NCBI GenBank assembly: GCA_018982785.1
Contig: JAHHEN010000004.1
Span: 191,001-255,000, forward strand
Source of the DNA: Enterococcus innesii
GTDB lineage: Bacteria; Bacillota; Bacilli; Lactobacillales; Enterococcaceae
Reading direction: 5' to 3'
Length of the DNA stretch: 64,000 bases
Shown here piece after piece: positions 1 through 10,313 of the stretch. The position numbers were made by a program, and so were the translations under genes. Below the pieces are notes generated by a model. That model was not told the DNA's origin. It saw nothing but the letters and a program-made list of their open reading frames with translations, and searched no databases. Position 1 is the stretch's first letter; the number at the start of each line of letters is the position of its first letter.

Positions 1-23
1 CCAGCTGAAACGGAGGATGAATA

Positions 24-545
24 ATGGAACGAGCAATTTTTGCCGGTGGGTGCTTCTGGTGTATGATCCAACCCTTTGATGAACTAGAGGGCGTGCATTC
101 GATTTTTTCTGGCTATACCGCAGGACATACCGAAAATCCAACCTATGAAGAAGTCAAAAGCCATCAAACCGGGCATACCGAAGCAGTGGAAATCATCTTT
201 GATCCTGAAAAAATCAGTTATGAAGATCTTTTGACGATTTATTGGCAGCAAACAGATCCAACGGATGCTTTTGGGCAATTTGAAGATCGTGGCGACAATT
301 ATCGTCCGGCTATCTTCTATTTTAATGAAGAGCAACGACAAAAAGCCGAAGCCAGCAAAGAGGCACTTCAAGCTTCCGGTCGCTTTACCGATCCGATCGT
401 GACCACGATCGAACCAGCCCAACCCTTTTATTTAGCGGAAGAAGAACACCAAGAGTATTACAAAAAGAATCCTGAGAATTTTGCTCGCAATCACGCCCGT
501 AGAGCAGCCTTTTTAGAAAATCATTGGGAGCAAGATCATGCGTAA
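24..545 (+). CDS. msrA: Peptide methionine-S-sulfoxide reductase MsrA
   Basis: Cytoplasmic repair enzyme that reduces the S-epimer of methionine sulfoxide in proteins, using thioredoxin. The family signature GCFWC lies at residues 9-13, with catalytic Cys10 and the following Phe-Trp that line the substrate pocket. At 173 aa it is complete for the short MsrA form. The ATG is preceded by CGGAGGATG at good spacing. The last 8 bases overlap the next gene, so the two are translationally coupled. No fused or adjacent MsrB is seen. Confidence 0.95.
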   Translation: MERAIFAGGCFWCMIQPFDELEGVHSIFSGYTAGHTENPTYEEVKSHQTGHTEAVEIIFDPEKISYEDLLTIYWQQTDPTDAFGQFEDRGDNYRPAIFYFNEEQRQKAEASKEALQASGRFTDPIVTTIEPAQPFYLAEEEHQEYYKKNPENFARNHARRAAFLENHWEQDHA

Positions 546-759
546 AAGTTTTTATAGCTATTTAATGGCAGTCAAAGGACCGAGTCATACAGATGAGGCC
601 CAGATCTTTGCTACTCATGCAAGTCATGATATCCAGTTTCCGAAGCACAGCGATGACTATGATGAAGTCTCTTCTTATCTGGAACTAAATGTTGATTATT
701 TGCCATCCATGGATATTTTTGATCGTATTTGGGCAGAGTATCTCGAAAATAACAAATAA
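538..759 (+). CDS. YozE-like small protein (SAM-like fold, UPF0346 type)
   Basis: A 73-residue acidic, soluble protein beginning [10 protein letters not shown] and carrying a conserved [16 protein letters not shown] stretch, which I recognise as the YozE_SAM_like family (UPF0346). The family is small, common in Bacilli and of unknown molecular role. The start overlaps the msrA stop region, pointing to one transcript. A hairpin with a T-run follows the stop. Family call is from memory of the motif; no function should be inferred from it. Confidence 0.8.
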   Translation: MRKSFYSYLMAVKGPSHTDEAQIFATHASHDIQFPKHSDDYDEVSSYLELNVDYLPSMDIFDRIWAEYLENNK

Positions 760-763
760 AAAA

Positions 764-816
764 CTGTCCTTCGTTTTGTATGGTTGCATAAAATCCACAG
801 AACGAAGCTGTTTTTT
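764..816 (+). terminator. Rho-independent terminator after msrA-yozE
   Basis: A 10-bp stem (CTTCGTTTTG at 769-778 with CAGAACGAAG at 798-807, one G-U pair) with a loop of about 19 nt is followed by a run of six T at 811-816. Confidence 0.75.
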
Positions 817-834
817 CTCAGAGAGGTGTTGTGA

Positions 835-2265
835 ATGAAAGGTTTAACGACGAGCCGATATATCGTTTCTCTCATTTGTGTCGCAATTTTGTCAGGAGGC
901 GGTGTCTATTTATGGCAAACGGCTCAGCAAAATCAGCAGACGACGCAACCGGTGACAGAAACGAGCACAGAAGCCAGCGGGATGGAGAAAATCCAGTCGC
1001 TATATGACCAGATCCTCGCGAATTATTACCAAGAAGTCGATGAGGATGCCTTGATAGAAGGCGCCCTACAGGGAATGACTGATGCGCTAGATGATCCTTA
1101 TACAACGTATTTGAATCAATCGGATGCGGATAACTTAGAACAATCACTTTCTGGCAGTTTTGAAGGGATTGGTGCTACCTTGTCGATCGTGGAAGACTAT
1201 CCAGAAGTCGCACAAGCCCCGATAAAAAATACGCCTGCTGAAAAAAGCGGCCTGCGAATGAATGACCGAATCGTCAAGGTAGATGGTGAAGATACGCAGG
1301 GACAAGAATTATCTGAAGTCGTGGGTAAGATTCGTGGTGAGAAAGGGACGAAAGTCACCTTAACGATTCAACGTGGAGAGGACACTTTTGATGTGGAGAT
1401 CACTCGGGATGTGATCCCCATCGAAACGGTCCATGGAGAAATCGCTGAAAGTGATGAAACGATCGGTCGTATCGACATTACTTCCTTTGGTGAAAACACG
1501 GCAGCTGAGTTGAAAGAAACCATCACCGAACTGCGGGAAGCCGGTGCAAAGTCGTTTGTACTAGATTTAAGACAAAATCCTGGTGGACTGCTAGACCAAG
1601 TCCAGATCATGGCGAGTATGTTTTTGGAAAACGGTCAAACGATCGTGAAATTTGCCAATAACCAAGGGGTAATCAGTGAAACCAAAGCGAGTGGAACCTT
1701 GGACGAAGGATTCAAAGTCACAGAGCCGGTCGTTGTTATAGTCGATGGAGGCAGTGCCTCCGCATCGGAAATTTTTGCTGCAGCCTTGCAAGAATCAGCG
1801 GATATTCCTGTCGTTGGTACGGAAACCTTTGGTAAGGGGACTGTCCAGAATGTGAAGGATCTGGGGGATAACAGTGAATTAAAAATGACGGTCATGAAAT
1901 GGTTGACCCCGAATGAAAATTGGGTCAATGATCAAGGCGTGATGCCGGATTATGAAGAGGACTATCCAGAATATGCGTATTTCCCGCCATTACCACGGGA
2001 CCATGCTTTAAAAGCTGGCCAATCGTCAACGGCAGTCAACAATCTAAATCAGTTTCTTAAAGCGTTGGGGTATTCAACCAGTGGTGATACCTTCAATGAT
2101 GAGACGACCGCAGCTGTGCAGTCCTTCCAAGAAGACCATGATTTAAAGGGAACTGGGGAAGTCGATGCAGACACGGCCCAAGCAATTGAAAAAGAAGTAA
2201 CGGCGAAACTCAAAGCAGAGGACCCAGCATACTTAAAAGCACTGTCCTTGCTTTCTGAACAATAA
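835..2265 (+). CDS. S41-family C-terminal processing protease (CtpA-like) with peptidoglycan-binding domain
   Basis: Membrane-anchored, extracytoplasmic serine protease of 476 aa. An N-terminal uncleaved signal/anchor covers about residues 8-27. A PDZ domain follows (around the stretch SGLRMNDRIVKVDGED), then the S41 catalytic core with the serine in GGSASASEIF and the lysine in FGKGTVQ. The C-terminal 80 residues form a PG_binding_1 domain (QSSTAVNNLNQFLKALGY). This domain order is typical of Bacilli CtpA/CtpB proteins, which trim exported or cell-wall proteins. The start ATG follows GAGAGGTGTTGTGA. It lies just upstream of signal peptidase I, so both are probably on one transcript for processing of exported proteins. 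Confidence 0.92.
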   Translation: MKGLTTSRYIVSLICVAILSGGGVYLWQTAQQNQQTTQPVTETSTEASGMEKIQSLYDQILANYYQEVDEDALIEGALQGMTDALDDPYTTYLNQSDADNLEQSLSGSFEGIGATLSIVEDYPEVAQAPIKNTPAEKSGLRMNDRIVKVDGEDTQGQELSEVVGKIRGEKGTKVTLTIQRGEDTFDVEITRDVIPIETVHGEIAESDETIGRIDITSFGENTAAELKETITELREAGAKSFVLDLRQNPGGLLDQVQIMASMFLENGQTIVKFANNQGVISETKASGTLDEGFKVTEPVVVIVDGGSASASEIFAAALQESADIPVVGTETFGKGTVQNVKDLGDNSELKMTVMKWLTPNENWVNDQGVMPDYEEDYPEYAYFPPLPRDHALKAGQSSTAVNNLNQFLKALGYSTSGDTFNDETTAAVQSFQEDHDLKGTGEVDADTAQAIEKEVTAKLKAEDPAYLKALSLLSEQ

Positions 2266-2297
2266 ACTAAGTGAAAAGTTGGAGAGGAGGCAGACGT

Positions 2298-2846
2298 GTG
2301 GAGTCGAAAAAACTTTGGGTTGATCGTTTTTGGCTAGTAGTGAAATATGCGTTGATCGCTTTTGCAACAGCCTTCTTGATTCGGGCATTCTTGTTGATCC
2401 CAGTTCCTGTTGAAGGAAATTCGATGGAAGGAACTTTAAAACAAGGAGACATGGTGGTCATTGAGAAGATTTCGCCGATCCAACGTTTTGATGTCGTTGT
2501 TTTCCAACTGCCGGATGGTTCGACCTATATCAAGCGGGTGATTGGCTTACCGGGTGAGTCAGTGAAATATGTCAATGATCAGCTTTACATTGATGATGAA
2601 CCAGTAGATGAAGATTTTCTAGTGAAAAACCGTAGCAATGACCACGAGTCTGCTTCTTATACCAATGATTTTGATTTAGAATCTTTATTAGGCGTTGAGA
2701 AATTAGGGAAAGATAGTTACTTTGTCATTGGTGACAATCGACGTGCCTCCAAAGATAGTCGTTCCTTTGGACCAATATCAGGAGAGGCTATTTTAGGCAA
2801 TGCCCGTTTTGTTTATTATCCATTGACCCATATTCGGTTGATTTAA
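2298..2846 (+). CDS. sipS: Type I signal peptidase
   Basis: Removes signal peptides from exported proteins at the outer face of the membrane. One N-terminal membrane segment (about residues 8-30) is followed by the catalytic serine in GNSMEGT and the general-base lysine in YIKRVIGLPGE, the Ser/Lys dyad of Gram-positive SPase I. I start at GTG 2298 (182 aa) because GGAGAGGAGG sits 7 nt upstream; an in-frame GTG at 2271 has no such site. In Bacillus this gene directly precedes rbgA; here the pilus island separates them. Confidence 0.93.
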   Translation: MESKKLWVDRFWLVVKYALIAFATAFLIRAFLLIPVPVEGNSMEGTLKQGDMVVIEKISPIQRFDVVVFQLPDGSTYIKRVIGLPGESVKYVNDQLYIDDEPVDEDFLVKNRSNDHESASYTNDFDLESLLGVEKLGKDSYFVIGDNRRASKDSRSFGPISGEAILGNARFVYYPLTHIRLI

Positions 2847-2880
2847 GCTATGTAATTATACACACAGTCAAATAATGCAT

Positions 2881-2915
2881 AACCCCTTGGATTCATCGAT
2901 TGATTCCAAGGGGTT
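2881..2915. terminator. Terminator hairpin between convergent sipS and the regulator gene
   Basis: A perfect 11-bp inverted repeat, AACCCCTTGGA at 2881-2891 and TCCAAGGGGTT at 2905-2915, with a 13-nt loop and T-rich flanks. It can serve sipS on the plus strand and the regulator gene on the minus strand. Confidence 0.8.
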
Positions 2916-2980
2916 ATTTGTATAGCTTTCAATCTTTTTCAAAAGACTTCCTTAGGTTTGCCGAAGTGCGCCAGTTGTTA

Positions 2981-4465
2981 TTAATCCGTCAACTTTTTGA
3001 TTTTTTCATTAAAAGCAGCCAATAATTTCTGACAGAGATCTGTTTCAAAGTCATAATAGCGACAAAAATCAATGATTGCCGAATTCTTTTCGGTTGTATA
3101 GGGAGGGAAAAGCTGAGGCGCACTCAGGATATAAAAATCAAATGGTTCTTCTGTTGGCAGTGTGATCCGCTCTATCGCAACGAATGGTAGTCGCTCACAT
3201 ATATTAAAAACTTCCATTGAAACCAAATAATTGGATACATAGACGAAAGCAACTTTAAGCTTATATTTCTGTTCCTTTTCGATGTAAACGGGGTAAAGCA
3301 AACAGGCTTGATAAAAGGCAAGATCGGCATAACAGGTTTTCAACCATTCATAACCTTTACGATTTGCTATTTTACGCCAAAAACTTTGAATGGTATTTGT
3401 CAAAATCGTATGTAATGGGTATTTATCTTTGATCACGTTTGCTTCGAAAAAATTTGAAAGTGGGACTTTTTGCTTGAATATGCAAAATTTCAGCAAGGTA
3501 AGATATGTATTCATATAAAGAAACGATTGGTGATCAAAGTCAAAATCGCAGAGAAATTTTTGGCAATGGTCTTCAAATTCAGTCATCAGTTCTTTTAGTT
3601 CCTGTTTTTCATGCTTGTAACAATTTGCAACGATCGGCAGACGCACATCGTTTGCGGAAGTCAGCATCGGCCAGTAATAAAAAAGAAAAAACAATGAATT
3701 GATCTCAAGAATGTCTATTGCTGAATCAATGAGCTTAAAGAAAGCAGAAAAGAAATCAAGACTTTCGCAACTGGGAATAAAGGACTTATTCGTTAATTCA
3801 TAAAGATTCGTTGAGTGACCATCCTTGATCCGGAAAAGACAAATTTTGCAATGGAGTAATGCTTCTTTTTTACCAATTTCATATTTACTTTGGTATTTTG
3901 TTCCTTCATAGGTAACAAATAACTCTTCGATCTCTTGATTAAATGCCTGTGCCAAACTATCTCCTAAAGAAATATGCCAGATAAAATTAAACAACAAGAT
4001 GCGAATCACCATCTCTGAACCGGTAAGCGTCATAGCCGATTGATTTAAGGTTATGTTGAATTCCTTTAAATGATCCTGCAGCTTTTTAGTTTGTCGGAAA
4101 CAAGTCGAACGACTGATATAGTTTCTTTGGCAAAATGCCAGCAAGCTTTCATCTTGGTTGGTCAAGATACTTAACAACATTTTATAAGAAATACTTACTT
4201 GGGCTAAAAACTGCTGATATTGATTGTATTCAATCAAATTTTTAGGGAGACTGAGGGTGTTTTTATGTAATGAAAGATTTACTGGGGAAAGGTTTTGCAG
4301 GTCCTCTTGGATCGAGGAAAGTAAACTTTTCAATCTCGTTGTACTTAAATGGGTCAGATTTTTCACGAACTCTATGTTGTATTCACCTGGAGCAATTGAT
4401 AATAATTTTCCGTAGAGTCCGATTTTGTCTAATGCTCGGGAATCTAAGAGTATTTTTTCAATCAA
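2981..4465 (-). CDS. Mga/AtxA-family transcriptional regulator, EbpR-like
   Basis: A 494-aa protein without signal peptide or membrane segment. The N-terminal third has helix-turn-helix character (residues 10-60, and a second at about 105-135 with ISRSTCFRQTKKL), followed by a long PRD-like helical region. This is the architecture and length of Mga/AtxA-type regulators, and E. faecalis EbpR, the activator of the ebp pilus operon, is a member. Position supports the role: it is divergent from the pilus genes across a 333-bp intergenic region. The start is a TTG at 4465, preceded by AAGAAGGTG at normal spacing. Coding sequence is AT-rich compared with the flanking housekeeping genes. Family call is good; the direct target is inferred. 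Confidence 0.8.
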   Translation of the reverse strand: MIEKILLDSRALDKIGLYGKLLSIAPGEYNIEFVKNLTHLSTTRLKSLLSSIQEDLQNLSPVNLSLHKNTLSLPKNLIEYNQYQQFLAQVSISYKMLLSILTNQDESLLAFCQRNYISRSTCFRQTKKLQDHLKEFNITLNQSAMTLTGSEMVIRILLFNFIWHISLGDSLAQAFNQEIEELFVTYEGTKYQSKYEIGKKEALLHCKICLFRIKDGHSTNLYELTNKSFIPSCESLDFFSAFFKLIDSAIDILEINSLFFLFYYWPMLTSANDVRLPIVANCYKHEKQELKELMTEFEDHCQKFLCDFDFDHQSFLYMNTYLTLLKFCIFKQKVPLSNFFEANVIKDKYPLHTILTNTIQSFWRKIANRKGYEWLKTCYADLAFYQACLLYPVYIEKEQKYKLKVAFVYVSNYLVSMEVFNICERLPFVAIERITLPTEEPFDFYILSAPQLFPPYTTEKNSAIIDFCRYYDFETDLCQKLLAAFNEKIKKLTD

Positions 4466-4798
4466 ATGATCACCTTCTTATTTTAGTAATAACTTATTTA
4501 TATAACTGTGTAAAGACACGTCTCAAAACTTTTGCTTTTTTTTATAAAAACTGAGACAAATCTTTTCAAAAAGTGTCTCATAAAGAAGAAAAATACAAAA
4601 AGGATTTGAAAATTGTTGATTTTCTTCAGTTTTTAAATAACATAAAATGATGGGTTTTCATCAGAAAATCTGCGCATAAATTCTGTTTAAATAACGCACG
4701 AAAATAAGAGTTTTCCCATTTTTCTGAAAATGAAAAAAAGCGGTGTATTGTTCTTCTTTTTTGTATGATCAGCTTGTAATTTGAAAGGAGGTCTTTTT
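4466..4798. promoter_or_regulatory. Divergent regulatory region between the regulator and pilus genes
   Basis: This AT-rich 333 bp holds no ORF. It carries TGTCTCA-type repeats (GTCTCA 4520-4525, TGAGACA 4552-4558, TGTCTCA 4574-4580), two copies of TTTAAATAAC at 4632-4641 and 4686-4695 (54 bp apart, about five helical turns), and a CodY-like box at 4718-4732. No strong sigma-A pair is obvious for the pilus operon, as expected for an activator-dependent promoter. A strong AAAGGAGG lies just before the tip-pilin ATG at 4799. Confidence 0.55.
4718..4732. promoter_or_regulatory. Candidate CodY box upstream of the pilus operon
   Basis: ATTTTTCTGAAAATG matches the CodY consensus AATTTTCWGAAAATT at 13 of 15 positions, including the whole TTTTCTGAAAA core. 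It lies 67 bp upstream of the tip-pilin start. CodY itself is encoded at 22994-23785. Confidence 0.55.
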
Positions 4799-7700
4799 AT
4801 GTTTTTTGCAAAGAGACACCACTGGTTCTCTTTCATTTTCTGCATGTTAGGGGGATATTATTCATTATTTATTCAGGTTTGCAAACAAATGGGACAGCAA
4901 GTGCACAAGAAGAAAATACGATCGCTATTACCGAAACGGAGCAGATCAAGCTGACAGGTCAACGGGAGGGCAATCAATTTACTTTACGTTATCAGCTATC
5001 ACAAAAAAACAAGCAGCAACGCATCTGGCTGCAATTATATGCACTGGATGAAACGAAAGAACAACCGCTAACGAAAACGAACAACAAAGAGGTGGTTTTT
5101 ATTGAGGATGAATCTGCACAGTCTTGGCTAACAACACAAGACTTCTTGAAAACACCCTGTGAACAAGAAGTAACGTTTCAACTACCCAATGAAACAAAAA
5201 AACTGAAGTTGGCGCTTCAGATTGAAGAATATGATCATGAAAATCAAGAGTCGCACAAATTGGCGTCTTTGGATGAATTGATAGTTGATATTCCGCTTGC
5301 GACAGAATCTGCTTCCTCAGATAGGGTGGAAGTCAGCTCAACTGATTCGCAAGCTGCAGAAACCGGCACGGAGTCAACTTCGGGACAAGTGTCGAATGAA
5401 GACTCAAAAGGTGTTTTTAACGAAGAAACGCAGGAAGAGACAAAGGAAACAGGAACGACGACAAGTTCTTCTGAAAATGAAACACTCATTGAACCGTTTA
5501 AACAAGAACGTCTTTATCAAAAAATGACCGTTTCACAGGCTTTTGCTTCGATTGAACCAGATTATACGACAGACCAAAGCGGGACGTATCCTTCGGCGAA
5601 TTGGAAAACCGATGAAAAGAGTAACGTCTTAAATCATCAGGGGAACAAGGATGCAGGAGAAACCTGGGATGGCGTAACTACATGGAATGGTGATCCAGAA
5701 AATGTGACCAACTCGTATATTGAGTATGGTGGTGTAGGTGACGAAGCAGATTTCGCTCTGCGAAAATTTGCCAAAGAGACGAATACCCCGGGACTATTTG
5801 ATGTTTACCTAAATGTACGAGGGAATGTTCAACGTCAAGTCGATCCCATCGATGTCGTGTTGGTCGTGGATTGGTCAGGCAGTATGAATGATATGGGACG
5901 CATCACTGAAGTAAAAAAAGGTGTGGATCGCTTTTTGAATCAAATTGAAGGAAGCGGCATTCAAGACAGTGTCTACATGGGCTATGTCGGTTATTCCAGT
6001 GATGGTAGCAATTACCAAAACAAAATCTGCCAATTAGGAAAATTTTCGGAAGTCAAAGAGACGATCCGGACCATGACACCAGAAACAGCAGCTGGGGGAA
6101 CCTTTACCCAAAGAGGGCTGCGCCAAGCAGGGGATATGCTATCGACGCAAAATGGACATAAGAAAGTCATCGTTTTGCTAACAGATGGCGTGCCTACTTA
6201 CAGTTACCATGTGTCCAAAGTGCAGACGCAAGCAGACGACAGTTATTTTGGAACCGCCTTTTCACTTACTCAAGATCAGCCCATGAATACATCGTTTATC
6301 CACGATGGGTATTTTGCACCTGATCAATACGGTAACTCTAAACGGATCGACAATACGTTTGTCGCTACGATCGGTGAGGCGATGGCGTTAAAAGAGCGCG
6401 GGATTGAGATTCACGGATTGGGGATTCAACTGCAAGGAGATCAAACAGCTGGGTATACAAAGGCCGATGTTGAGAACAAAATGAGACAGATGGTTTCTGC
6501 AGATGAAGAGGGGCATCTTTATTATGAGTCAGCCAATGAAGCAGCGGATATTGCCGACTATCTTGAGAAAAAGCCCTTCATATTTCGGCGACAGTCACTG
6601 ATGGAGAGATTACTGACCCCATTTCGCAGCCATTTTTATACGAAGAAAATAGCTTGTCCATCAAAAGTGTCGGTTCTGCTGATCTAACGGTGCAGCCTGA
6701 GGTCACGGTATCTGACAATACCCTCAACGCTTCTAGTCTTTATTTAGGCGAAGGACAGGAACTGCAAATTCATTATCAAGTGCGGATTCAAACAGAAGCA
6801 GCGGATTTTAAACCAGATACTTGGTATCAAATGAATGGTGAAACGGTGTTTTATCCGAATCATCAATCCGATCAAAAGGCATTGTTTGGTGTGCCATCTG
6901 CCAAAGCACCTGGTAAGGAGTTGACGATCAAAAAAGTCTGGGAGGAATACGATGGTGATGTGTCAAGTCGCCCAGAATCCGTTTATTTTGAAATAAGTAG
7001 AAGCCCGGTTACTAGCAAGGAGAGCTGGCAAACAGGATATCTCGAACTTACTGAGACCGATGCGCAAGATCAGACAACTTGGGAACGAAGCAAGGTTCCC
7101 GCGGTTTCTGAAAAGGATGGAACGAATTACGAAGAAACCCGTCTACTGCCGCTTTATAATAACCAAGGAGAAACTTTTGATTATCAAGTCACAAGTGAAC
7201 GAACAGTGTCAGGCTATGAAGCGACAAAAGTGGACGCTTATACATGGAAAAACACAAAGACGTTTGTGCCCCTGGCATTAAACCTGATCAAAAAATCCGC
7301 TGTAGGAGAGGTGAAGTTGACAGGTGCCGTTTTTGAATTGACGGGGGCAGGGGAGACAGTGACCCTTGTGGATCAAGGGGATGGAACGTACGGGCTACCA
7401 GCAGATACTGCGTTGCAAAAAAGTCAGACGTATCGTTTAAAGGAAGTCACTGCACCGGCGGGACATCATTTAGCTGAGCAAACCCAGTGGCAGATTCATG
7501 TCGATGCGCAAGGGCATGCGACGATCGATGGGCAACCCGTCACACTGGTCGAGCATACGATTACCCTGGAGATCACCAATCCCTTTACAGAAATTCCAGT
7601 CGCTATTCGAAAATACACGGTACAAAAAGAGCAGCAAGTACTGTTAGCTGGGGCTGTCTTTTCTCTGCAACAAAAAACAGCAGGGGGGAATATCAAGAAA

Positions 7701-8371
7701 TCGCCTCAGAAACGTCGGATGATGCTGGACTCGCCGGATTTAGAATCGGGGAACCAGAGTCTTATCGCATCACAGAAACAGCCGGTCCGCTTGGATACGA
7801 TACGGTTGCCGGTGACTATGAATTTGTCGTTGGTACAGACGGAAAAATCCAGTATCAAGGGGAAAATGTCGACGGGGATGCCAACTGTTGGATCCTTACC
7901 CATGGCAATCAGTTAAAACCTTTTGATTTGGTGGTCAATAAACAGGATGAACTGGGACAAGCACTTGAGGGGGCAAAATTCCGGCTAAGTGGAAACGGAC
8001 GGACTGTCGAACTGCCTGAAAACGGAGAAGCACTAGCGGTATTTCACTTCCAAGATCTTACACCCGGCAGCTATACCTTGGAAGAAACTGGTACACCCGC
8101 AGGCTATGCAGGTTTAACAGCACCTGTCCAAATCAAGATTGAAGAGGATGGTCAGGTCTTTATCGATGAAGAACGACAACCGAATCTTCTTGTTTCTGGA
8201 GAAAAGAACAATCAAATAGAATTGATCGTAACCAATCAAGTGAAAGTGTCTCTTCCTGAAACCGGAGGGAATTGGCATGGATGGATGGTCATTCTTTCAG
8301 CAAGTCTGCTAGTCCTTTTAGCTGGTAGCTATTTGTACGTTACGCGCAAAGATAAGCCTTCATTAAAGTAA
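4799..8371 (+). CDS. EbpA-like pilus tip adhesin with VWA domain (three apparent frameshifts)
   Basis: Large LPXTG surface protein, about 1191 aa when repaired. ATG 4799 follows AAAGGAGG. A signal peptide with a likely cut after TASA (residue 36) is followed by an acidic Ser/Thr-rich linker, then a von Willebrand A domain with MIDAS residues DWSGSM (about residue 357), GGTFT and LLTDG. Collagen-binding-B type repeats follow, with E-box-like motifs (KEVTAPAG, EETGTPAG). The C-terminus is LPETG, a hydrophobic segment and a basic tail. Three shifts to the -1 frame occur at G5 4850-4854, A5 6568-6572 and G6 7683-7688. One added base in each run gives a continuous protein of the EbpA type. The shifts look technical, because housekeeping genes nearby show the same pattern. 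Confidence 0.88.
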
Positions 8372-8425
8372 TTTTTCCATTAGCGAATGAAAAACGAAAA
8401 AAAATTTAGAAGAGAGGAAAGAACA

Positions 8426-10299
8426 ATGAAAAAGATTTTTAATCATACGAAAATGGTTTGTCTCCTATTTTTACTTTTGCCATTTGTCTTTTTTGGAACA
8501 AAAAATCAGCAAGTATCCGCAGAGACCAATTTGGCACAGGTTCATCTGCATAAAAAGAAAATGGTCAATCTACCAGGTTCATTGATTCAAAATAGTGGGA
8601 CCGAGATGTCAGAGTTTGATCAATACCAAGGGTTAGCCGATGTTACTTTTTCTGTCTATGATGTGACAGCAGCCTATTACGAAAAACGATCTGCAGGGGC
8701 ATCTGTTGAAGAAGCTAAGCGTCAAGTCCAAAACTTGACGCCAGGTTCTCCTGTAGCTAGCGGGAAAACAGATACAGCCGGTGATTTGATTTTTGAATTG
8801 CCGAAAAAACAAGCCGATCGGGATGCTGTTTACACCATTGTGGAAGAACCTAAAGACGGCGTTACCTCTGCTGAGAATATGGTGATCGCCTTTCCTGTGT
8901 ATGAAATGATCCAACAAGCAGATGGCTCTTATGTATATGGAGAAGAAGAGCTTGACACGATCCATCTTTATCCGAAAAATCTCGTCACAAATGAAGGAAC
9001 GCTCCTGGTGAATAAGCGAGGAACGGGGAAAACGAACCACTGAATAATGCGGAATTTGTTGTTTCAAAGCAAGAAGGAAACCAACAGACTAAGAAATATA
9101 TTTTAAGTGCAGCTGATGGACTCTATACGTGGACGACCGACAAACAAGCAGCGTATCGTTTTTTAACAGGGAAACAATATGCTGCCGGAGACGCTGGCAT
9201 CAATGTGAGTGAGAACCAAAAAGGACAGCTAAAGATTGCACAACTAGAAACAGGCGCCTATCAATTAGAGGAAACGAAAGCCCCAAGTCAAGCCGCCTTA
9301 ATCGAGGAAGAAAGGATCAAGGATTTCACGATTGATTCAGGAAGTAACGTTACTGTTGAGCTAACAATCAAGAATGACACAACAAATGTTACCAAAACAA
9401 CACCACAATTAGACGGAAAAGACGTGGAGATCGGCGAAAGAATCCAATATCACCTAACGGTCAATATCCCATCAGGTATTCAAGATAAAGTAGGAGCTGA
9501 AAACAAATACAAACATTTTCAATTGATCGATGCCCATGATCCAGCATTAACTTTTGAAAATACAGCTGAAGGAGAAACAGGCTATGCGTTGTATGATGGA
9601 GAGCAGAAAATCGACGCGACGAATTACCAAGTAACGGAAAAAGAGCATGGCTTTACGGTAACTATCAATCCAGAATTTTTGCCGCAATTAACGCCGGGAA
9701 ATCAATTACGCTTTGTGTATTATATGTATTTAAATGAACAGGCTATGCCTATCAATGGCTTTACGAATGAAGCAAATGTAGAAACGGATTTCATGACGGA
9801 TCAAACGCCTCCAAGCGTGGAAGTTTTGACAGGGGGCAAACGGTTTTTAAAAGTCGATGGGGCTGTGACCGCTACCGAAGCATTGGCAGATGCAGTTTTT
9901 GTTGTACGGGATCAAGACCATGATGAGGCCAACTACTTGAAAATCGAAGAGGGAACCAAACAAGTATCTTGGGTGCAAACAGCGGATGAAGCGACGAAAT
10001 TTACCACAGGTGCAGATGGATTAGTCGACATTATCGGGTTGAAATTTGGCACCTACTATTTGGAAGAAGTAAAAGCACCAAAAAATTATGTGCTGTTAAC
10101 AAATCGCATCGCTTTTGAAGTCCATGAAACGTCTTATGGAACGAAAGAGCAATTGCTATATCCAGAAAAAGTCCCTAACCGCCGCAAAGGAACCTTACCG
10201 GCAACTGGTGGTGTCGGCACGTATTTAATGGGCGCCATCGGAGTGGTGATCGTTGGTTTAGCTGGGTGTTACTTTGTAAAACGAAGGGTAAGTAAATGA
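8426..10299 (+). CDS. EbpC-like major pilin (one apparent frameshift)
   Basis: Sortase-polymerised shaft subunit, about 624 aa once repaired, close to the length I recall for EbpC. ATG 8426 follows AGAGAGGAAAG; an in-frame upstream start at 8387 lacks a binding site. An N-terminal signal peptide (cut near VSAE) is followed by the pilin motif IHLYPKN, whose lysine is the expected isopeptide donor. E-box motifs YQLEETKAP and YYLEEVKAPKNY follow, then LPATG with membrane segment and basic tail. The frame moves by -1 in the G4 run at 9025-9028; a fifth G restores the sequence through NKRGTGENEPLNNAEF. It sits between the tip pilin and the sortase, in operon order. Confidence 0.88.
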
Positions 10300-10313
10300 G
10301 ATGAAGATGCACG

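Noticed and set aside
8633-9067. 144-codon minus-strand frame opposite the major pilin
   Set aside because: It is the complement of a well-supported pilin frame and has no start signal or recognisable motifs.
4799-10299. Phase variation of pilin genes through homopolymer runs
   Set aside because: The runs are only 4-6 bases, too short for typical slippage switching, and the same kind of break occurs in parE and glgC.
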